Below are positions 25,977 to 38,462 of a stretch of DNA of 64,000 bases, one piece after another (the first letter of the stretch is position 1; each line of letters starts with the position of its first letter). Location: assembly GCF_030538495.1 (NCBI RefSeq), contig NZ_JAUNTW010000010.1, positions 1 through 64,000 on the forward strand, written 5' to 3'. The notes below the pieces were generated by a model, which was not told the DNA's origin, searched no databases, and was given only the letters and a program-made list of their open reading frames with translations. A program made the translations under genes and the position numbers. The stretch comes from Paracoccus sp. (in: a-proteobacteria). GTDB taxonomy: Bacteria; Pseudomonadota; Alphaproteobacteria; Rhodobacterales; Rhodobacteraceae.

Positions 25977-26707
25977 GCTTTTTTGCGGCGGCGCAGAGCG
26001 GCAAAGCCACCCAGACCAGCAACCAGCAGCGCAGCCGAAGCCGGCAGCGGGACCGGGGCCACATCCGCGATTTCGATGAACTGCGCGGTCAGCGACACGC
26101 GGGTTTGCAGTTCTTCGGCGGTCCAGATGGTCGGGATGCCGTCGGCGTCCAGATCAAAGCCAAAGTGGTCGATGTCGAACACAAAGGTTTTGCCGCCGAT
26201 TTCAAAGGTTTCCGACACGTCGGCATTGTGGATCGCCTGCATGCGGTCGGCACAGCCATTGATGTTGATGCCCTGACGGTTCGGTTCGCCATTGTCGCAG
26301 ATGCGCGAATTGTTGCGCGTTTCCAGCAGCGTAAAGTCATACGCATTCGTCACGGTGCGCAGTTCGCCGTCGATGCGCACATCAAAGCTGAGGTTCAGGC
26401 GCGCGGCCGACACCGGCGTGCCAACGGTGAAAAAGTTGTGATGCGTCAGCGAGCCAAGCTCGGCGACGGTGCCAGCGGTCATGGCTTTGTTGGAAACGCC
26501 CGCAAAGGACAGGCCGCTTTTCGGGGTGGCGGTTTGCACGCCCCAGAAGATTTCGTTGGTGTTACGACCGGTCACAGCGGTGCCGCCGCCAACAATATTG
26601 GTCCACGCACCGGTGACATTTTCGACAACAACGGTGGCTGCGGATGCGCCAGCCGTTGCACCCAGCAGGGCAACCAAGGCGCCTGCGATTGCATTTTTAG
26701 TGCTCAT
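25973..26707 (-). CDS. VPLPA-CTERM sorting domain protein
   Basis: A 244-residue exported protein with a signal peptide (AIAGALVALLGATAGASAA) and a C-terminal VPLPASAALLVAGLGGFAAL followed by RRRKKA. That end is the VPLPA-CTERM signal, which is recognised by a dedicated exosortase in Rhodobacterales and then cut and anchored at the cell surface. The middle is a beta-rich domain with NEIFWG and DFTLLETRNN and a Cys pair (ICDNGEP, NGCADRM). It lacks a recognised enzyme motif, so the role is likely structural. The start ATG is chosen by the GGAG just upstream. No exosortase gene is in this window. Confidence 0.85.
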   Translation of the reverse strand: MSTKNAIAGALVALLGATAGASAATVVVENVTGAWTNIVGGGTAVTGRNTNEIFWGVQTATPKSGLSFAGVSNKAMTAGTVAELGSLTHHNFFTVGTPVSAARLNLSFDVRIDGELRTVTNAYDFTLLETRNNSRICDNGEPNRQGININGCADRMQAIHNADVSETFEIGGKTFVFDIDHFGFDLDADGIPTIWTAEELQTRVSLTAQFIEIADVAPVPLPASAALLVAGLGGFAALRRRKKA

Positions 26708-26846
26708 GAACATCTCCATCATGAAACATGTACCGCAGGCATCCGCACCACACAGACCTCTGCTGATCGGGGGATGCCAGCAATCCCACATCTATTCAAG
26801 ACAATTTTATGTAAAAAATGCACGACAGCGCAATGACTGTTGCAAA

Positions 26847-27452
26847 TCACACCCATGGGGCAGTCTGCGACAGTTCAACCTCGAATTGTGTTATCGCAGA
26901 AGCTTTTTCCATGGTCAAGCCGATATCGTCCAGCCCGTTCAACAAACAGTGTTTGCGAAACGGGTCCACGTCAAAGGCAAAGCTGACCCCGTCTGATGTC
27001 GTCACCGTCTGCGCATCCAGATCAACCGTCAGGCGAGCATTCGCGCCTTTTCCCGCGTCCTGCATCAGCGCGTCCACGGCATCCTGCGGCAGAACGACCG
27101 GCAAGATTCCGTTTTTAAAACAGTTGTTAAAGAAAATATCGGCAAAGCTGGTGGAAATTACGCAGCGAATCCCGAAATCCAGCAATGCCCAAGGCGCATG
27201 TTCGCGCGATGATCCGCAGCCGAAATTATCGCCCGCCACGATGATCTGCGCATCGCGATAGGCGGGTTGGTTCAGCACGAAATCGGGCAATTCGTTGCCG
27301 TCGCGGTCATAACGCATTTCGTCGAACAGATTGACGCCCAGCCCCGACCGCTGAATCGTTTTCAGAAATTGCTTGGGGATGATCATATCGGTGTCGATAT
27401 TAACCAACGGCATGGGGGCCGCGATCCCGGTCAGGGTGGTGAATTTGTCCAT
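26847..27452 (-). CDS. leuD: 3-isopropylmalate dehydratase small subunit
   Basis: Swivel-domain subunit that with LeuC isomerises 2- to 3-isopropylmalate in leucine synthesis. The 201 residues have [30 protein letters not shown] (substrate loop) and [21 protein letters not shown], all hallmarks. The length is normal. leuC and leuB are not seen here, so the operon is either split or extends elsewhere. It is preceded by a PPC-repeat exoprotein in the same direction, 63 bp upstream. Confidence 0.96.
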   Translation of the reverse strand: MDKFTTLTGIAAPMPLVNIDTDMIIPKQFLKTIQRSGLGVNLFDEMRYDRDGNELPDFVLNQPAYRDAQIIVAGDNFGCGSSREHAPWALLDFGIRCVISTSFADIFFNNCFKNGILPVVLPQDAVDALMQDAGKGANARLTVDLDAQTVTTSDGVSFAFDVDPFRKHCLLNGLDDIGLTMEKASAITQFEVELSQTAPWV

Positions 27453-27515
27453 GACATGTCCTCTGGGCGTCGTATTCTTGGCGATTTATGCGTGCGGGGC
27501 GTGCGTGGCGCAACC

Positions 27516-28730
27516 TTATTCTGCGCGCAGCCAGCGGTCAAAGGCCAGCCCCACCGGGCGGGTGCGTCCCGTGGGCTGGCCATTGGCCTCAACATCCGTC
27601 AGCGCCATGCGATAGGTTGCGGGGTTCAGCACAATCGGCCCGATCTGGGCGTTTGTGCCGTCATAATCATCGTTTTCGGTCAGCATGTAGCCGTTGTCGT
27701 CAAACAGCGCCAGCCCGGTGTCGATCCCCACCGCGGAACCCAGCGTTTTGACGATCAGCACCGTGGGCCGGTCCAGCGTAAAGGTAAACCACTGCGCCGT
27801 GCCGTCATGCAGCACAACGGTTTCGCGGGCCTCGGTCAGGTCCAGTTCCTGCATCGGATAGGCACCGGCTTCGGGCGCGGTGTTGCCCCGGCGGAACGCG
27901 TCGCTGCGATACGCGTCCATGTCCAGCGTTTCGGCCGACAGGGTGATCGCCCCCGCGCCCGGCGTCACCGCCGCCACGCCGATGCAGTATTCCCCCGACC
28001 ACAGCGCATCGGGAAAATCCAGCCGCGCGTTCAGACCATCGGCATCGTCATTCGACGCGATTTCATCGCCGTAATCGTCAAACACCGTCATATGCGGGTC
28101 CAGATCGTCGCTGGTCGCGCGCAGGGTCAGCGGCGTGTCGGTGTCCAGCCGGAACCGGTAATACTGCGCGCGGCTGCCATCCAGTTCATGCGTCACCGGA
28201 CCATCGGCCAGCACCGCGTCCAGAACCGCGTCGGTCAGGTTGATGGCCGGGTCGTTCGATGAACAGGGGTGGATCTGGGTGTCATCGCGTTCGATCAATT
28301 CGGGATGATCCGGGCGGCCCACGCGCACCGTCGCGTCAAAGCCGTGATCGCCATAGCCTTCCACCCGCAGGCAGTAATCTCCGGCGGGCAGTGACTCATC
28401 AATCCGCGATGCCAGCGTGCCTGGGGCGTCGTCGTTAAAGGCCAGATCGTCGCCCGTGGCCGTCATCAGGGTTAACATCGTGTCGCCGTCATCGGTCGGG
28501 ACAGCCTCGGACCGGACGCGCTGATCGGCGCTGACGCGGAACAGCAGATAGACGGCATCGGTCACGGTCACGGTCGCGTCGATCGCATCCGTGCTGGTGC
28601 TGATGTCGGACGCCTCGGCATTGCCGCCAATCCACGCGGCGGGTTCGCCCGCACAGGTCGGCGCATCCGCAAAGGCAGGCAGCGACAGGATCAGGCCAAG
28701 GGTCGTGGCCCCCCAGAATATGTGCGACAT
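27516..28730 (-). CDS. Exported protein with three PPC-like domains
   Basis: A 404-residue secreted or outer-envelope protein. A signal peptide (IFWGATTLGLILSLPAFA) is followed by three similar beta-sandwich units of about 90-110 residues, each with a Y/W-x-F-R/T strand, a D-rich turn (TGDDLAFNDDA, YGDEIASNDDA, NGYMLTENDDY) and a closing Y-C/R-x-x-V/A strand (DYCLRVEGY, EYCIGVAAV, TYRMALTD). This is the pre-peptidase C-terminal (PPC) domain pattern, often calcium- or carbohydrate-binding. No catalytic domain is present. The ATG at 28730 fits the signal peptide; an upstream start is unlikely. Confidence 0.75.
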   Translation of the reverse strand: MSHIFWGATTLGLILSLPAFADAPTCAGEPAAWIGGNAEASDISTSTDAIDATVTVTDAVYLLFRVSADQRVRSEAVPTDDGDTMLTLMTATGDDLAFNDDAPGTLASRIDESLPAGDYCLRVEGYGDHGFDATVRVGRPDHPELIERDDTQIHPCSSNDPAINLTDAVLDAVLADGPVTHELDGSRAQYYRFRLDTDTPLTLRATSDDLDPHMTVFDDYGDEIASNDDADGLNARLDFPDALWSGEYCIGVAAVTPGAGAITLSAETLDMDAYRSDAFRRGNTAPEAGAYPMQELDLTEARETVVLHDGTAQWFTFTLDRPTVLIVKTLGSAVGIDTGLALFDDNGYMLTENDDYDGTNAQIGPIVLNPATYRMALTDVEANGQPTGRTRPVGLAFDRWLRAE

Positions 28731-28870
28731 GGTAAACCCCTGTTGAATCGCGGCGCAGTATAGGCGCACAGACGCCCGAAACCACCCAAAACCGCTTGAC
28801 CCCGCGCGCGCAGGGCGGTTCAAGGCAGGAAACAGACGGCCCCGATGGGCCACACGGGAAGGCCGCGCAC

Positions 28871-31258
28871 ATGAAATTCACGCTCTCTTGGTTGAAAGAT
28901 CATCTGGATACCACCGCAACCGTCCATGAAATCGCGGATGCGCTGACTGATCTGGGGCTCGAGGTCGAGGAACTGACCGATCCGGCGGCGAAACTGGCGG
29001 GCTTTACGCTGGCGCGCGTCGACCACGCCGAACAGCATCCCGACGCCGACCGCCTGCGCGTCTGCCGCGTCATGACGGACGAAGGCGAAAAGCAGATCGT
29101 TTGCGGCGCCCCGAACGCGCGGGCGGGCATCACCGTGGTTCTGTGCAAACCCGGCGATTATGTGCCGGGCATTGATACCACGCTGGGCGTCGGCAAAATC
29201 CGCGGCATCGAAAGCCACGGTATGATGGCGTCGGAACGCGAATTGGAACTGTCCGACGAACATAACGGCATCATCGAATTGCCGTCGGGCGATGTGGGGC
29301 AGCGGTTTGTTGACTGGCTGGCGGAACATCAGCCCGAAAAAATCGACCCGATGATCCATATCAAGATCACGCCGAACCGTCCCGATGCGCTGGGCGTGCG
29401 CGGGATTGCGCGCGATCTGGCGGCGCGGGGCTTGGGCGTGCTGAAACCGCTGCGGGGGGCGGATGTGACGGCGGCGTTCCCCTGTCCGATCAATGTGACG
29501 ATTGCGCCGGATGTTGCGGAAAAAGCGCCGTTTTTCGCCGGTCGCGTGGTGCGCGGTCTGAAAAACGGCCCCAGCCCCGAATGGCTGCAAAAACGCCTGC
29601 GCGCGATTGGCCTGCGCCCGATCAATGCGCTGGTGGACATCACGAATTACATGACCTTTGACCTGAACCGCCCGCTGCATGTCTTTGATGCGGATAAGGT
29701 TTCGGGCGATCTGACCCTGCGCGGTGCGGCGGATGGCGAAACGCTGACGGCTTTGGATGACAAAACCTATGCGCTGCCGGCGGGGGCTGTGGTGATCTGC
29801 GACGATCACGGCCCCGACAGCATCGCGGGGATCATGGGCGGCGCGCGCAGCGGGTCGCAGGACGACACGACATCCGTATTCATCGAGGCCGCGTATTTCG
29901 ACCCGATCAGCACCGCCACCACCGGCCGCGCGTTAAAGATGAATTCCGACGCGCGCTATCGGTTCGAACGCGGGATCGACCCGGAGTTTACGTTACAGGG
30001 GCTGGATCTGGCCACGCAGATGGTGCTGGACCTGTGCGGGGGCGAGCCGTCGGACATCGTGACCGCCGGTGTCGTGCCGGTAACCGACCGCGCCTATCGT
30101 CTGGACACTGCGCGCACGGCCAGCCTTGTGGGGCTGGACATTCCCGCCGATGTTCAACGCAGCACGTTGGAATCGCTGGGCTTTCGGATGGAGGGCGACA
30201 TGGCGCATGTGCCGTCATGGCGCCCCGATGTGCTGGGTCAGGCCGATCTGGTCGAAGAAATCGCCCGCATTGCCAGCCTGACCAAATTGCAGGGCAAACC
30301 CCTGCCGCGTCCGCGCGCGGGCGTGCCGCAGCCGGTGCTGACCCCGTTGCAGGTGCGCGAAAAGGCGGCGCGGCGGATGGCGGCGTCGCTGGGCTATAAC
30401 GAATGTGTGACCTACAGTTTCATTGATGCGGGGGCGGCGGCGCTGTTCGGCGGCGGATCGGACGCGGTGCGCGTCGAAAACCCGATCAGCAGCGAAATGA
30501 CCCATCTTCGCCCCGATTTGCTGCCCGGTCTGTTGGCGGCGGCGGCGCGCAATCAGGCGCGCGGCTTTGCCGATCTGGCGCTGTTCGAACTGGGGCCGGT
30601 CTTTTCGGGCGGCGAACCCGGCGAACAGGTGGTGCAGATCAGCGGGTTGCTGGTCGGCCATATCGCCCCGCGCGACCCGTTCGGCAGCCGCCGCAAGGTC
30701 GATCTGTATGACGCCAAAGCCGATGCCGAGGCGATCCTGAACATCCTTGGCGCCCCCGCCAAGGCGCAGATCAACCGAAAACTGGACGCATGGTGGCATC
30801 CGGGCCGGGCGGGGAATGTCGCGCTGGGTCCGAACAAACTGGCGACGTTTGGCGAAATCCACCCCAAGGTTCTGCGCGACATGGATGTGAAGGGGCCTGC
30901 GGTCGGGTTCACCATTTATCTGACCGCGATTCCGTTCCCCAAGGTGAAAACGCCCACCCGTCCGGCGCTGAATATGTCGGAATTGCAGGCGGTTGAACGC
31001 GATTTCGCGTTCGTGGTGGATCCGGCAGTTGAGGCGCTGACCCTGGTCAACGCCGCCGCCGGTGCGGATAAGGCGTTGATCCAGCAGGTGACGGTGTTTG
31101 ACCAATTCACCGGGCTGGACGGCGGCCAGAAATCCATCGGCATCACCGCTCGCCTGCAACCGCGCGACAAAACCCTGACCGACGCCGAGATCGAGGCCGT
31201 TAGCCAGAAGATCATCGACAAGGTGCAAAAGGCGACCGGCGGCACGCTGCGCGGCTAA
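28871..31258 (+). CDS. pheT: Phenylalanyl-tRNA synthetase beta chain
   Basis: Large subunit of PheRS, responsible for tRNA recognition and for editing Tyr-tRNA(Phe). The 795 residues start MKFTLSWLKDHLDTTATVHE. They contain a tRNA-binding domain (ARVDHAEQHPDADRLRVCRV, CGAPNARAG), the B3/B4 editing domain with NRPLHVFDADKV, the B5 domain, the catalytic-like fold with YSFIDAGAA, and a C-terminal anticodon-binding FDX-ACB domain. The start is chosen at the conserved N-terminus. pheS is not adjacent within the window; DUF1345 follows 18 bp later. Confidence 0.96.
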   Translation: MKFTLSWLKDHLDTTATVHEIADALTDLGLEVEELTDPAAKLAGFTLARVDHAEQHPDADRLRVCRVMTDEGEKQIVCGAPNARAGITVVLCKPGDYVPGIDTTLGVGKIRGIESHGMMASERELELSDEHNGIIELPSGDVGQRFVDWLAEHQPEKIDPMIHIKITPNRPDALGVRGIARDLAARGLGVLKPLRGADVTAAFPCPINVTIAPDVAEKAPFFAGRVVRGLKNGPSPEWLQKRLRAIGLRPINALVDITNYMTFDLNRPLHVFDADKVSGDLTLRGAADGETLTALDDKTYALPAGAVVICDDHGPDSIAGIMGGARSGSQDDTTSVFIEAAYFDPISTATTGRALKMNSDARYRFERGIDPEFTLQGLDLATQMVLDLCGGEPSDIVTAGVVPVTDRAYRLDTARTASLVGLDIPADVQRSTLESLGFRMEGDMAHVPSWRPDVLGQADLVEEIARIASLTKLQGKPLPRPRAGVPQPVLTPLQVREKAARRMAASLGYNECVTYSFIDAGAAALFGGGSDAVRVENPISSEMTHLRPDLLPGLLAAAARNQARGFADLALFELGPVFSGGEPGEQVVQISGLLVGHIAPRDPFGSRRKVDLYDAKADAEAILNILGAPAKAQINRKLDAWWHPGRAGNVALGPNKLATFGEIHPKVLRDMDVKGPAVGFTIYLTAIPFPKVKTPTRPALNMSELQAVERDFAFVVDPAVEALTLVNAAAGADKALIQQVTVFDQFTGLDGGQKSIGITARLQPRDKTLTDAEIEAVSQKIIDKVQKATGGTLRG

Positions 31259-31276
31259 GATGGGCGCGGTTTCGCC

Positions 31277-31891
31277 ATGACCCTGACCCATCCGCGCATC
31301 TGGCTGTTTGCGGCGGTGTTTTTGGCCGTCACCTGCGGGGCGCTGCTGCTGACCGATCCGGCGCGGGCCTTTGTTCTGGGGTTCGATGCGGGGGCCTGTG
31401 CGTTCATTCTGTCGCTGTGGCCGTTATGGCACCGGGCGGATGCAGCGCGGTTGCGGGTCACGGCGGCGCGCGACGATAGCGGGCGGGCGCTGACCCTGAC
31501 GCTGGCGGTTGCGGCCTTGGGGGCGGTGATGGTTGCGCTGGGGCTGGTTCTGCGGCAGAGCAGCGACGGCAATGTCGTGATGGTGGTGGCCACGCTGGTT
31601 CTGGCATGGCTGTTCGGCAATCTGATCTGCGCCATCCATTACGCGCATTTTTATTATGACCAGAGGCACGGCGACGACCGGCGCGGGTTGCAATTTCCCG
31701 ATGACGCGCCGCCGGTCTTTTCCGATTTCTGTTATTTCTCGCTGGCGGTGGGGATGACGTTTCAGGCGCCGGATGTGGTGATCTGCGATGCGGCGCTGCG
31801 TCGGTTTGCGACGGTTCATTCGCTGGTGGCGTTTGCGTTCAATATCGGGCTGCTGGGGCTGTCGGTGAATGTGCTGGCGGGCGTGGTCTAG
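31277..31891 (+). CDS. DUF1345 membrane protein
   Basis: A 204-residue inner-membrane protein with about five hydrophobic segments. It has the DUF1345 features LGFDAGACAFI, FGNLICAIHYAHFYY and a FPDDAPPVFSDFCYFSLAVGMTFQ segment with aromatic and acidic residues, then ALRRFATVHSLVAF. The function is unknown. It is downstream of pheT and converges on secA, separated by a shared terminator hairpin. Confidence 0.85.
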   Translation: MTLTHPRIWLFAAVFLAVTCGALLLTDPARAFVLGFDAGACAFILSLWPLWHRADAARLRVTAARDDSGRALTLTLAVAALGAVMVALGLVLRQSSDGNVVMVVATLVLAWLFGNLICAIHYAHFYYDQRHGDDRRGLQFPDDAPPVFSDFCYFSLAVGMTFQAPDVVICDAALRRFATVHSLVAFAFNIGLLGLSVNVLAGVV

Positions 31892-31915
31892 CCCGCCCCA
31901 CCGATCCCGCACATG

Positions 31916-31938
31916 AAAAACGGGGCCGAAGCCCCGTT
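31916..31938 (-). terminator. Terminator of secA
   Basis: AACGGGGC-CGAA-GCCCCGTT with a T-run on the minus strand (A-run 31916-31920 on +), two bases past the secA stop. It may also slow the convergent DUF1345 transcript. Confidence 0.8.
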
Positions 31939-31940
31939 CA

Positions 31941-34643
<2,703 letters not shown>

Positions 34644-34845
34644 GTTACCTTCACAATCCCATGGGTGGGAAGATGCGGCCCGCCGGGCCACTTGCCCGCA
34701 CCCCGCGCCTTGCCGTATCACGGGCGTAACGAAAGCGGCGGCACCTTCCACAAAGTTGCCTGCGGATGTAGGCCCCGCCCGCCCGACTGTCAATGTTCGC
34801 CCCCGGTTCGGACCCCGTGGGGCAGCGAAAAGCAAAGGATTTTCC

Positions 34846-35682
34846 ATGCTCAGATCATCATTTCTGGCCGCAGCCCTTGCCGCGCCGCTGTTGTTGCCGG
34901 GCGTCGCGGGCGCGCAGGACGCCGATACCGTGGTCGCCACCGTCAACGGTCAGGACATCACGCTGGGCCAGATGATCGTGATGCGTCAGTCGCTGGCCGA
35001 TCCGAATGTGGACGGTATGCCGGACGCCGCGCTGTGGGATATGATGCTGGATCAGTTGATCCGGCAAACCGCCGTGGCCTCGGCCGGGGTCGAAAATGCG
35101 GGCGTGCGCGCGCAGCTGGAATTGCAGCGCCGCAACACGCTGGCGACCGCCGCCGTCAGCCGTCTGGCCGATGTGGAACCGTCGGATGATGAAATCCGCG
35201 AAACCTATGACCGGCTGATGGGCGATGTGGGCGGCGCGACCGAATACAACGCCGCGCATATTCTGGTGGACAGCCCGGAAAAAGCGGCCGAGGTTCGCGC
35301 GGAACTGGACGCGGGCGCTGATTTTGGCGAACTGGCCGAGGCGTATTCCACCGGACCCAGCGGCCCGAACCGGGGCGATCTGGGCTGGTTCACCGCCGAT
35401 CAGATGGTCACGCCCTTTGCCGATGCGGTGATGGCGATGCAGCCGGGGCAGATCAGCGACCCGGTGCAGACCGATTTCGGCTGGCACATCATCCAGTTGA
35501 ACGACACCCGGATGCAAGAGGCCCCGCCGCTGGCCGATGTCCGCGACCAGATCGCGCAACTGGTCCGCCGCACCAAGGTGGAAGACGACATCGAACGTCT
35601 GGTTCACGAAGCGGACGTGACCCGCGATGACAGCATCAACCCCGCATTGATGAACAACCTGACTTTGTTAGAGGCTGAATAA
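34846..35682 (+). CDS. Periplasmic parvulin-type peptidyl-prolyl isomerase
   Basis: Folding catalyst of SurA/PpiC type in the periplasm. The 278 residues begin with a signal peptide ([20 protein letters not shown]). A SurA-like N-domain follows ([17 protein letters not shown]), then a rotamase PPIC domain ([53 protein letters not shown]) and a helical end. AAAGGA precedes the ATG. Divergent from secA and directly followed by argJ, one base apart. Confidence 0.9.
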   Translation: MLRSSFLAAALAAPLLLPGVAGAQDADTVVATVNGQDITLGQMIVMRQSLADPNVDGMPDAALWDMMLDQLIRQTAVASAGVENAGVRAQLELQRRNTLATAAVSRLADVEPSDDEIRETYDRLMGDVGGATEYNAAHILVDSPEKAAEVRAELDAGADFGELAEAYSTGPSGPNRGDLGWFTADQMVTPFADAVMAMQPGQISDPVQTDFGWHIIQLNDTRMQEAPPLADVRDQIAQLVRRTKVEDDIERLVHEADVTRDDSINPALMNNLTLLEAE

Positions 35683-35683
35683 C

Positions 35684-36937
35684 ATGGGCAAAGCTGGACT
35701 TCCTGTTTCGCCGCTGGCTCCGGCCAGCTTTCCCGATCTGCCGGTCATTGACGGCGTGGATTTCGCCAGTGCTGCGGCGGGCGTGAAATATCAGGGCCGC
35801 ACCGATGTGACGCTGATCCGCGTGGCTCCGGGGGCCAGCATTGCGGGCGCGTTCACGCGGTCTTCGACCCGCGCGGCCTGTGTGCTGGACAATCAGGCAA
35901 AACTGGCCGCAGGCGGGCATGATGACGCAGGCGCCGCGATCATCGTTAATTCGGGCAACGCAAACGCCTTTACCGGCGCGCGGGGGCAGGAATCGGTCGA
36001 TGCCGTTACCGGGGCCGTGGCCGATGCGCTGAACCTGCCGCGCGCGCGGGTGTTTTCGTCATCGACCGGCGTCATCGGCGAACCGCTGCCGCATGACCGG
36101 ATTGTTGCCGTGGTGGGCGATCTGGCCGCCGGGCTGGACGCCAACGGAGCCGCAGCGGCAGCGCGCGCGATCATGACGACCGACACCTTTCCCAAAGGGG
36201 CCAGTGCCGTGATCGCCGGGCAGGGCGGCGATATTCGCATCACCGGCATTGCCAAGGGATCAGGCATGATTGCGCCCGATATGGCCACGATGCTGGTGTA
36301 TATCTTTACCGATGCCCGGATTTCTGCGCCCCTGCTGCAACAGGCGCTGAGCGGCGGGCTGGATGCCACCTTCAACGCGATCACGGTGGACAGCGACACA
36401 TCCACATCGGACGCGCTGATTCTGGCCGCGACCGGGCGCAGCGACGCCGCCGAGATCACCACGCTGGACAGCGGCACCGGCGCGGAATTTGTCGCGGCGC
36501 TGCATGGCGTGATGCGCGAATTGGCGCAACTGGTCGTGCGCGACGGCGAAGGCGCGACGAAGTTTGTCGAAATCCAAGTCACCGGCGCGGCCTCGACCGA
36601 TGACGCGCATCGCGTGGCCATGTCGATCGCCAATTCGCCGCTGGTGAAAACCGCGATTGCGGGGCAGGACGCGAATTGGGGCCGCATCGTCGCCGCCGTG
36701 GGGAAATCGGGGGCGCAGGCGGACCGCGACCGGCTGACGATCCGCTTTGGCGATCTGGTCGTGGCCGAAAACGGCTGGCGCGCGCCGGGTTATGACGAAG
36801 CCGCCGCCAGCGACTATATGACGCGGGCGGAACTGGTCATCGGTGTGGATCTGGGCTTGGGCGACGGTGCGCGGACCGTGTGGACCTGCGATTTGACGCA
36901 TGGTTACATCGACATCAACGCGGATTATCGGTCGTGA
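35684..36937 (+). CDS. argJ: Glutamate N-acetyltransferase / amino-acid acetyltransferase
   Basis: Bifunctional ornithine acetyltransferase recycling acetyl groups in arginine synthesis. The 417 residues include AAGVKYQGRTDVTLI at the N-terminus, NSGNANAFTGARG, and the self-cleavage site KGSGMIAPDMATMLVYIFTD, where Thr in MAT becomes the nucleophile and the new N-terminus. The C-terminal half has VDSDTSTSDALILAATG. One base separates it from the PPIase gene, and its stop overlaps the mutT start, so the three are one transcript. Confidence 0.96.
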   Translation: MGKAGLPVSPLAPASFPDLPVIDGVDFASAAAGVKYQGRTDVTLIRVAPGASIAGAFTRSSTRAACVLDNQAKLAAGGHDDAGAAIIVNSGNANAFTGARGQESVDAVTGAVADALNLPRARVFSSSTGVIGEPLPHDRIVAVVGDLAAGLDANGAAAAARAIMTTDTFPKGASAVIAGQGGDIRITGIAKGSGMIAPDMATMLVYIFTDARISAPLLQQALSGGLDATFNAITVDSDTSTSDALILAATGRSDAAEITTLDSGTGAEFVAALHGVMRELAQLVVRDGEGATKFVEIQVTGAASTDDAHRVAMSIANSPLVKTAIAGQDANWGRIVAAVGKSGAQADRDRLTIRFGDLVVAENGWRAPGYDEAAASDYMTRAELVIGVDLGLGDGARTVWTCDLTHGYIDINADYRS

Positions 36938-37332
36938 AAACGGTTCTGGTTTCTGCCGTTGCGCTGATCGACCCGGACGGGCGGGTGTTGCTGGCGCAGC
37001 GCCCCCCCGGCAAATCCATGGCCGGCCTGTGGGAATTTCCGGGCGGCAAGGTTGAGCCCGGCGAAACCCCCGAAGCCGCGCTGATCCGCGAATTGCACGA
37101 AGAACTGGGGATCGAAACCTGGCAATCCTGCCTTGCGCCGCTGACCTTCGCCAGCCACAGCTATGACGATTTTCATTTGCTGATGCCGCTGTTTGCCTGC
37201 CGCAAATGGCAGGGGATCATTCAGCCGCGCGAAGGCCAGCAATTCGCCTGGGTGCGCGCGAATGATTTGCGCAATTACCCTATGCCCGCCGCCGATATTC
37301 CGCTGATCCCGGCGCTGCAATTGTGGCTGTGA
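36934..37332 (+). CDS. mutT: 8-oxo-dGTP diphosphatase MutT
   Basis: Nudix hydrolase that removes 8-oxo-dGTP and so prevents A:T to C:G transversions. The 132 residues hold the full Nudix box (GKVEPGETPEAALIRELHEE with LGI), preceded by RPPGKSMAGLWEFPGGK, the nucleotide-binding face typical of MutT. The GTG start overlaps the argJ stop; an in-frame ATG earlier lies inside argJ. Confidence 0.9.
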   Translation: MKTVLVSAVALIDPDGRVLLAQRPPGKSMAGLWEFPGGKVEPGETPEAALIRELHEELGIETWQSCLAPLTFASHSYDDFHLLMPLFACRKWQGIIQPREGQQFAWVRANDLRNYPMPAADIPLIPALQLWL

Positions 37333-37412
37333 CATAAAAATGCAATAATCACGCGAAATGAAGTGACACTATACCACCCTTGCGTGTAGCTTTGTTCCAA
37401 AGGGAGGCGCGC

Positions 37413-37538
37413 ATGATTCGCACAATTCAAATCGCAAAGCATATTCTGGTGCAGGGTGTTGTGGAATCCACAGCCGCGAACGGGCAGATTTGCGTTCGCG
37501 TGGGGGACAAAACCTATACCGGGTGGCCGGTGTCGTAA
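37413..37538 (+). CDS. Small 41-residue protein with strong ribosome site
   Basis: AGGGAGG lies six bases before an ATG that opens a 41-codon frame: MIRTIQIAKHILVQGVVEST, then a V-C-V-R-V-G-D-K pattern and TGWPVS. It reads as a compact beta-type small protein. It sits between mutT and a shared terminator. I have no function for it; a short strand-rich fold is my guess from the alternating pattern. The strong Shine-Dalgarno and the terminator 23 bp after the stop are the best evidence that it is real. Confidence 0.65.
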   Translation: MIRTIQIAKHILVQGVVESTAANGQICVRVGDKTYTGWPVS

Positions 37539-37560
37539 CGCCGGGTCACGCATATGCAGA

Positions 37561-37587
37561 AAAAAGGGGCCGTTCGGCCCCTTTTTT
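37561..37587. terminator. Bidirectional terminator
   Basis: AAAAAGGGGCC-GTTC-GGCCCCTTTTT, with T-runs on both strands, ends the small-protein transcript rightward and the hydroxybutyryl-CoA dehydrogenase transcript leftward. Confidence 0.88.
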
Positions 37588-38462
37588 TATCGCGTCGGAA
37601 CGGGTTCGTCGCCGCGATAGTCGTAAAATCCGCGCCCGGTTTTGCGGCCCAGCCAGCCCGCTTCGACATATTTCGTCAACAACGGGCAGGGGCGGTATTT
37701 CGTATCGGCCAGCCCGTCATGCAGCACGTTCATAATCGCCAGACAGGTGTCCAGCCCGATGAAATCGGCCAGTTCCAGCGGCCCCATCGGGTGATTGGTC
37801 CCCAGCTTCATCGCGCTGTCGATGGATTTGACCGACCCCACGCCTTCGTAGAGGGTATAGACCGCCTCATTGATCATCGGCATCAGGATACGGTTCACGA
37901 TAAAGGCGGGGAAATCCTCGGCGCTTGCGGCGGTTTTGCCCAGCTTTTCAACGACCTGAAGCATCAGCTGATAGGTGTCTTCGTCGGTCGCAATGCCACG
38001 GATCAGTTCGACCAGCTGCATCACCGGCACGGGGTTCATGAAGTGGAACCCCATGAATTTTTCCGGGCGGTCGGTGCGGCTGGCCAGTCGCGTGATCGAA
38101 ATCGACGACGTGTTGGATGTCAGGATCGTGTTCGGTTTCAGATGCGGAACCAGATCTTCGAAAATGGCGTGTTTGACGGTTTCGCGTTCGGTCGCGGCTT
38201 CGATCACCAGATCGGTCTGGCCCAGATCGGCCAGCTTCAGCGTGGTTTTGATGCGGCCCATGGCGGCCGCCTTATCTTCGGCGGATACTTTGCCGCGGCT
38301 GACCTGACGTTCGATGTTGCGGTCGATCAGGGCGACCGCCTTATTCAGCGCATCCTGGCTGATGTCGGTCATCAGCACGTCATAGCCCGCCAATGCAAAG
38401 ACATGCGCGATGCCGTTGCCCATCTGCCCGGCGCCGATGACGCCCACCGATTGAATTGCCAT
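37587..38462 (-). CDS. 3-hydroxybutyryl-CoA dehydrogenase
   Basis: NAD(P)-dependent dehydrogenase interconverting 3-hydroxybutyryl-CoA and acetoacetyl-CoA, in butyrate, PHB or fatty-acid metabolism. The 291 residues carry a Rossmann motif VGVIGAGQMGNGIAHVFA, TSNTSSISITRLA, FHFMNPVPVMQLVELI (catalytic His region), VNRILMPMINEAV and the C-terminal NHPMGPLELADFIGLDT. The ATG at 38462 is preceded by AGGGGA. It shows high similarity in layout to the PaaH/HbdA family. A typical length. Confidence 0.94.
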   Translation of the reverse strand: MAIQSVGVIGAGQMGNGIAHVFALAGYDVLMTDISQDALNKAVALIDRNIERQVSRGKVSAEDKAAAMGRIKTTLKLADLGQTDLVIEAATERETVKHAIFEDLVPHLKPNTILTSNTSSISITRLASRTDRPEKFMGFHFMNPVPVMQLVELIRGIATDEDTYQLMLQVVEKLGKTAASAEDFPAFIVNRILMPMINEAVYTLYEGVGSVKSIDSAMKLGTNHPMGPLELADFIGLDTCLAIMNVLHDGLADTKYRPCPLLTKYVEAGWLGRKTGRGFYDYRGDEPVPTR

